Assembly: GCA_022385755.1 (NCBI GenBank)
Contig: MU278354.1
Location: forward strand, 124,001 to 188,000
DNA length: 64,000 bases
Source of the DNA: Trametopsis cervina
Lineage: Eukaryota; Basidiomycota; Agaricomycetes; Polyporales; Irpicaceae
Direction: 5' to 3'
Shown piece by piece: positions 63,494-64,000 of the stretch (position 1 is its first letter; every line of letters starts with the position of its first letter). The notes under the pieces are model-generated. The model was not told the DNA's origin. It ran no database searches and was given only the letters and a program-made list of their open reading frames with translations. Position numbers and translations under genes: made by a program.

Positions 63494-64000
63494 ATGGCAA
63501 CATCGTTTAAAGACAGGAATCTGCTTGCAGTTATCGGTGATGAGGTATGAGCAACCGTGTGTAAATGAACCTGCGGATTCTGACTTTGTAGTGGTAGGAC
63601 ACCATCACCGGTCTTCTGCTCGCTGGTATAGGAAACGTTGAGAGAGGAAAGAAGAACTTTCTAGTTGTTGACACAAGTGAGTCACGCGTCTACGTCAATC
63701 CGTTTCCGCTAACCAACGAGTCGCAGAAACACAGGTGTCCGCGATTGAAGCCGCGTTCCAGGAATATACTGAGCGCAAAGACATAGCAATCCTTCTCATT
63801 AACCAACACGTGAATATACTCTGTAGCCCTCACAGCTGACAGCCTGCTGACTGGCATAACACACAGGTTGCCGAGAAGATTCGCCCCACTGTGGACAAGT
63901 ACCAGCAAGCGTTCCCCGCTCTGCTCGAAATCCCTTCGAAGGACCACCCATACGGTACGTATAGAGGCTCTACAAGATAGTTCACACGATTCTCACTACT
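63494..64000 (+). CDS. VMA7: V-type ATPase subunit F (partial, cut by the window end)
   Basis: Subunit F (Vma7) is a stalk component of the V1 sector of the vacuolar proton pump. Exons seen: 63494-63544 ([17 protein letters not shown]), one starting about 63599 ([26 protein letters not shown]), one with [20 protein letters not shown] and AILLINQH, and one with [20 protein letters not shown] and EIPSKDHPY, ending at 63954. The remaining C-terminus lies beyond 64000, since the sequence runs into an intron starting GTACGT at 63955. About 100 of the usual ~120 residues are visible. Confidence 0.93.

Overview
The window is nuclear DNA of a filamentous basidiomycete fungus, most likely an Agaricomycete. 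The genes are packed on both strands and cut by many short introns of about 50-70 bp with GT(R)(A/G)GT donors and YAG acceptors. Intergenic spacers are short. The protein set is eukaryotic housekeeping with fungal features: BLM10, RPD3, BIO2, MTC1 and agaricomycete-only disordered proteins. No rRNA, tRNA, transposase or reverse transcriptase was recognised.

Left part (1-9.2 kb): MTC1 (+), complex I 30 kDa subunit (-), BCAS2/SPF27 splicing factor (+), a DEDD-exonuclease-fold protein whose catalytic residues are degenerate (-), and biotin synthase (-). The complex I and BCAS2 genes are divergent across 227 bp. From 9.1 to 16.3 kb is the gene-poorest stretch, with only one small conserved-looking ORF and many simple repeats. 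It is followed by a BTG/Tob anti-proliferative protein (-, 17.2-16.3 kb).

Middle (18.8-29 kb): ribosomal protein S27e (+), a peroxisomal acyl-CoA thioesterase ending in AKL (-), RAD14/XPA (-), RPD3-type histone deacetylase (-), a DinB-like helical-bundle protein (-) and the succinyl-CoA ligase beta subunit (+). From 29.4 to 36.3 kb lie a very long disordered protein (-) and a tentative RXT2-like protein (+); RXT2 is a subunit of the Rpd3L complex, so its linkage to RPD3 is worth noting. From 36.6 to 45.1 kb runs the very intron-rich proteasome activator BLM10, whose C-terminal Tyr-Tyr-Ala gate-opening motif is split by the last intron.

Right part (45.1-64 kb): a foldback and tandem-repeat island, a single-pass membrane protein (-), a HIT protein (-), a Trax/translin-family protein (+), an unknown membrane-anchored protein (+), a RING E3 (-), an EXO5-like N-terminal remnant (-), a secreted protein built of alternating exon-coded Gly/Asn repeats with dibasic Kex2-type sites (-), ECD/SGT1 (-), and the V-ATPase F subunit (+), which is cut by the window end. 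ECD and VMA7 share a 309 bp divergent promoter.

Most genes are unlinked housekeeping functions and do not form a pathway cluster. The most unusual items are the alternating-repeat secretory protein, the catalytically dead exonuclease homologue, and a series of microexons (3, 7, 8, 9, 15, 21 and 23 nt) that a standard gene finder would probably miss. All gene models were assembled by hand from reading frames and splice sites; there is no transcript evidence.
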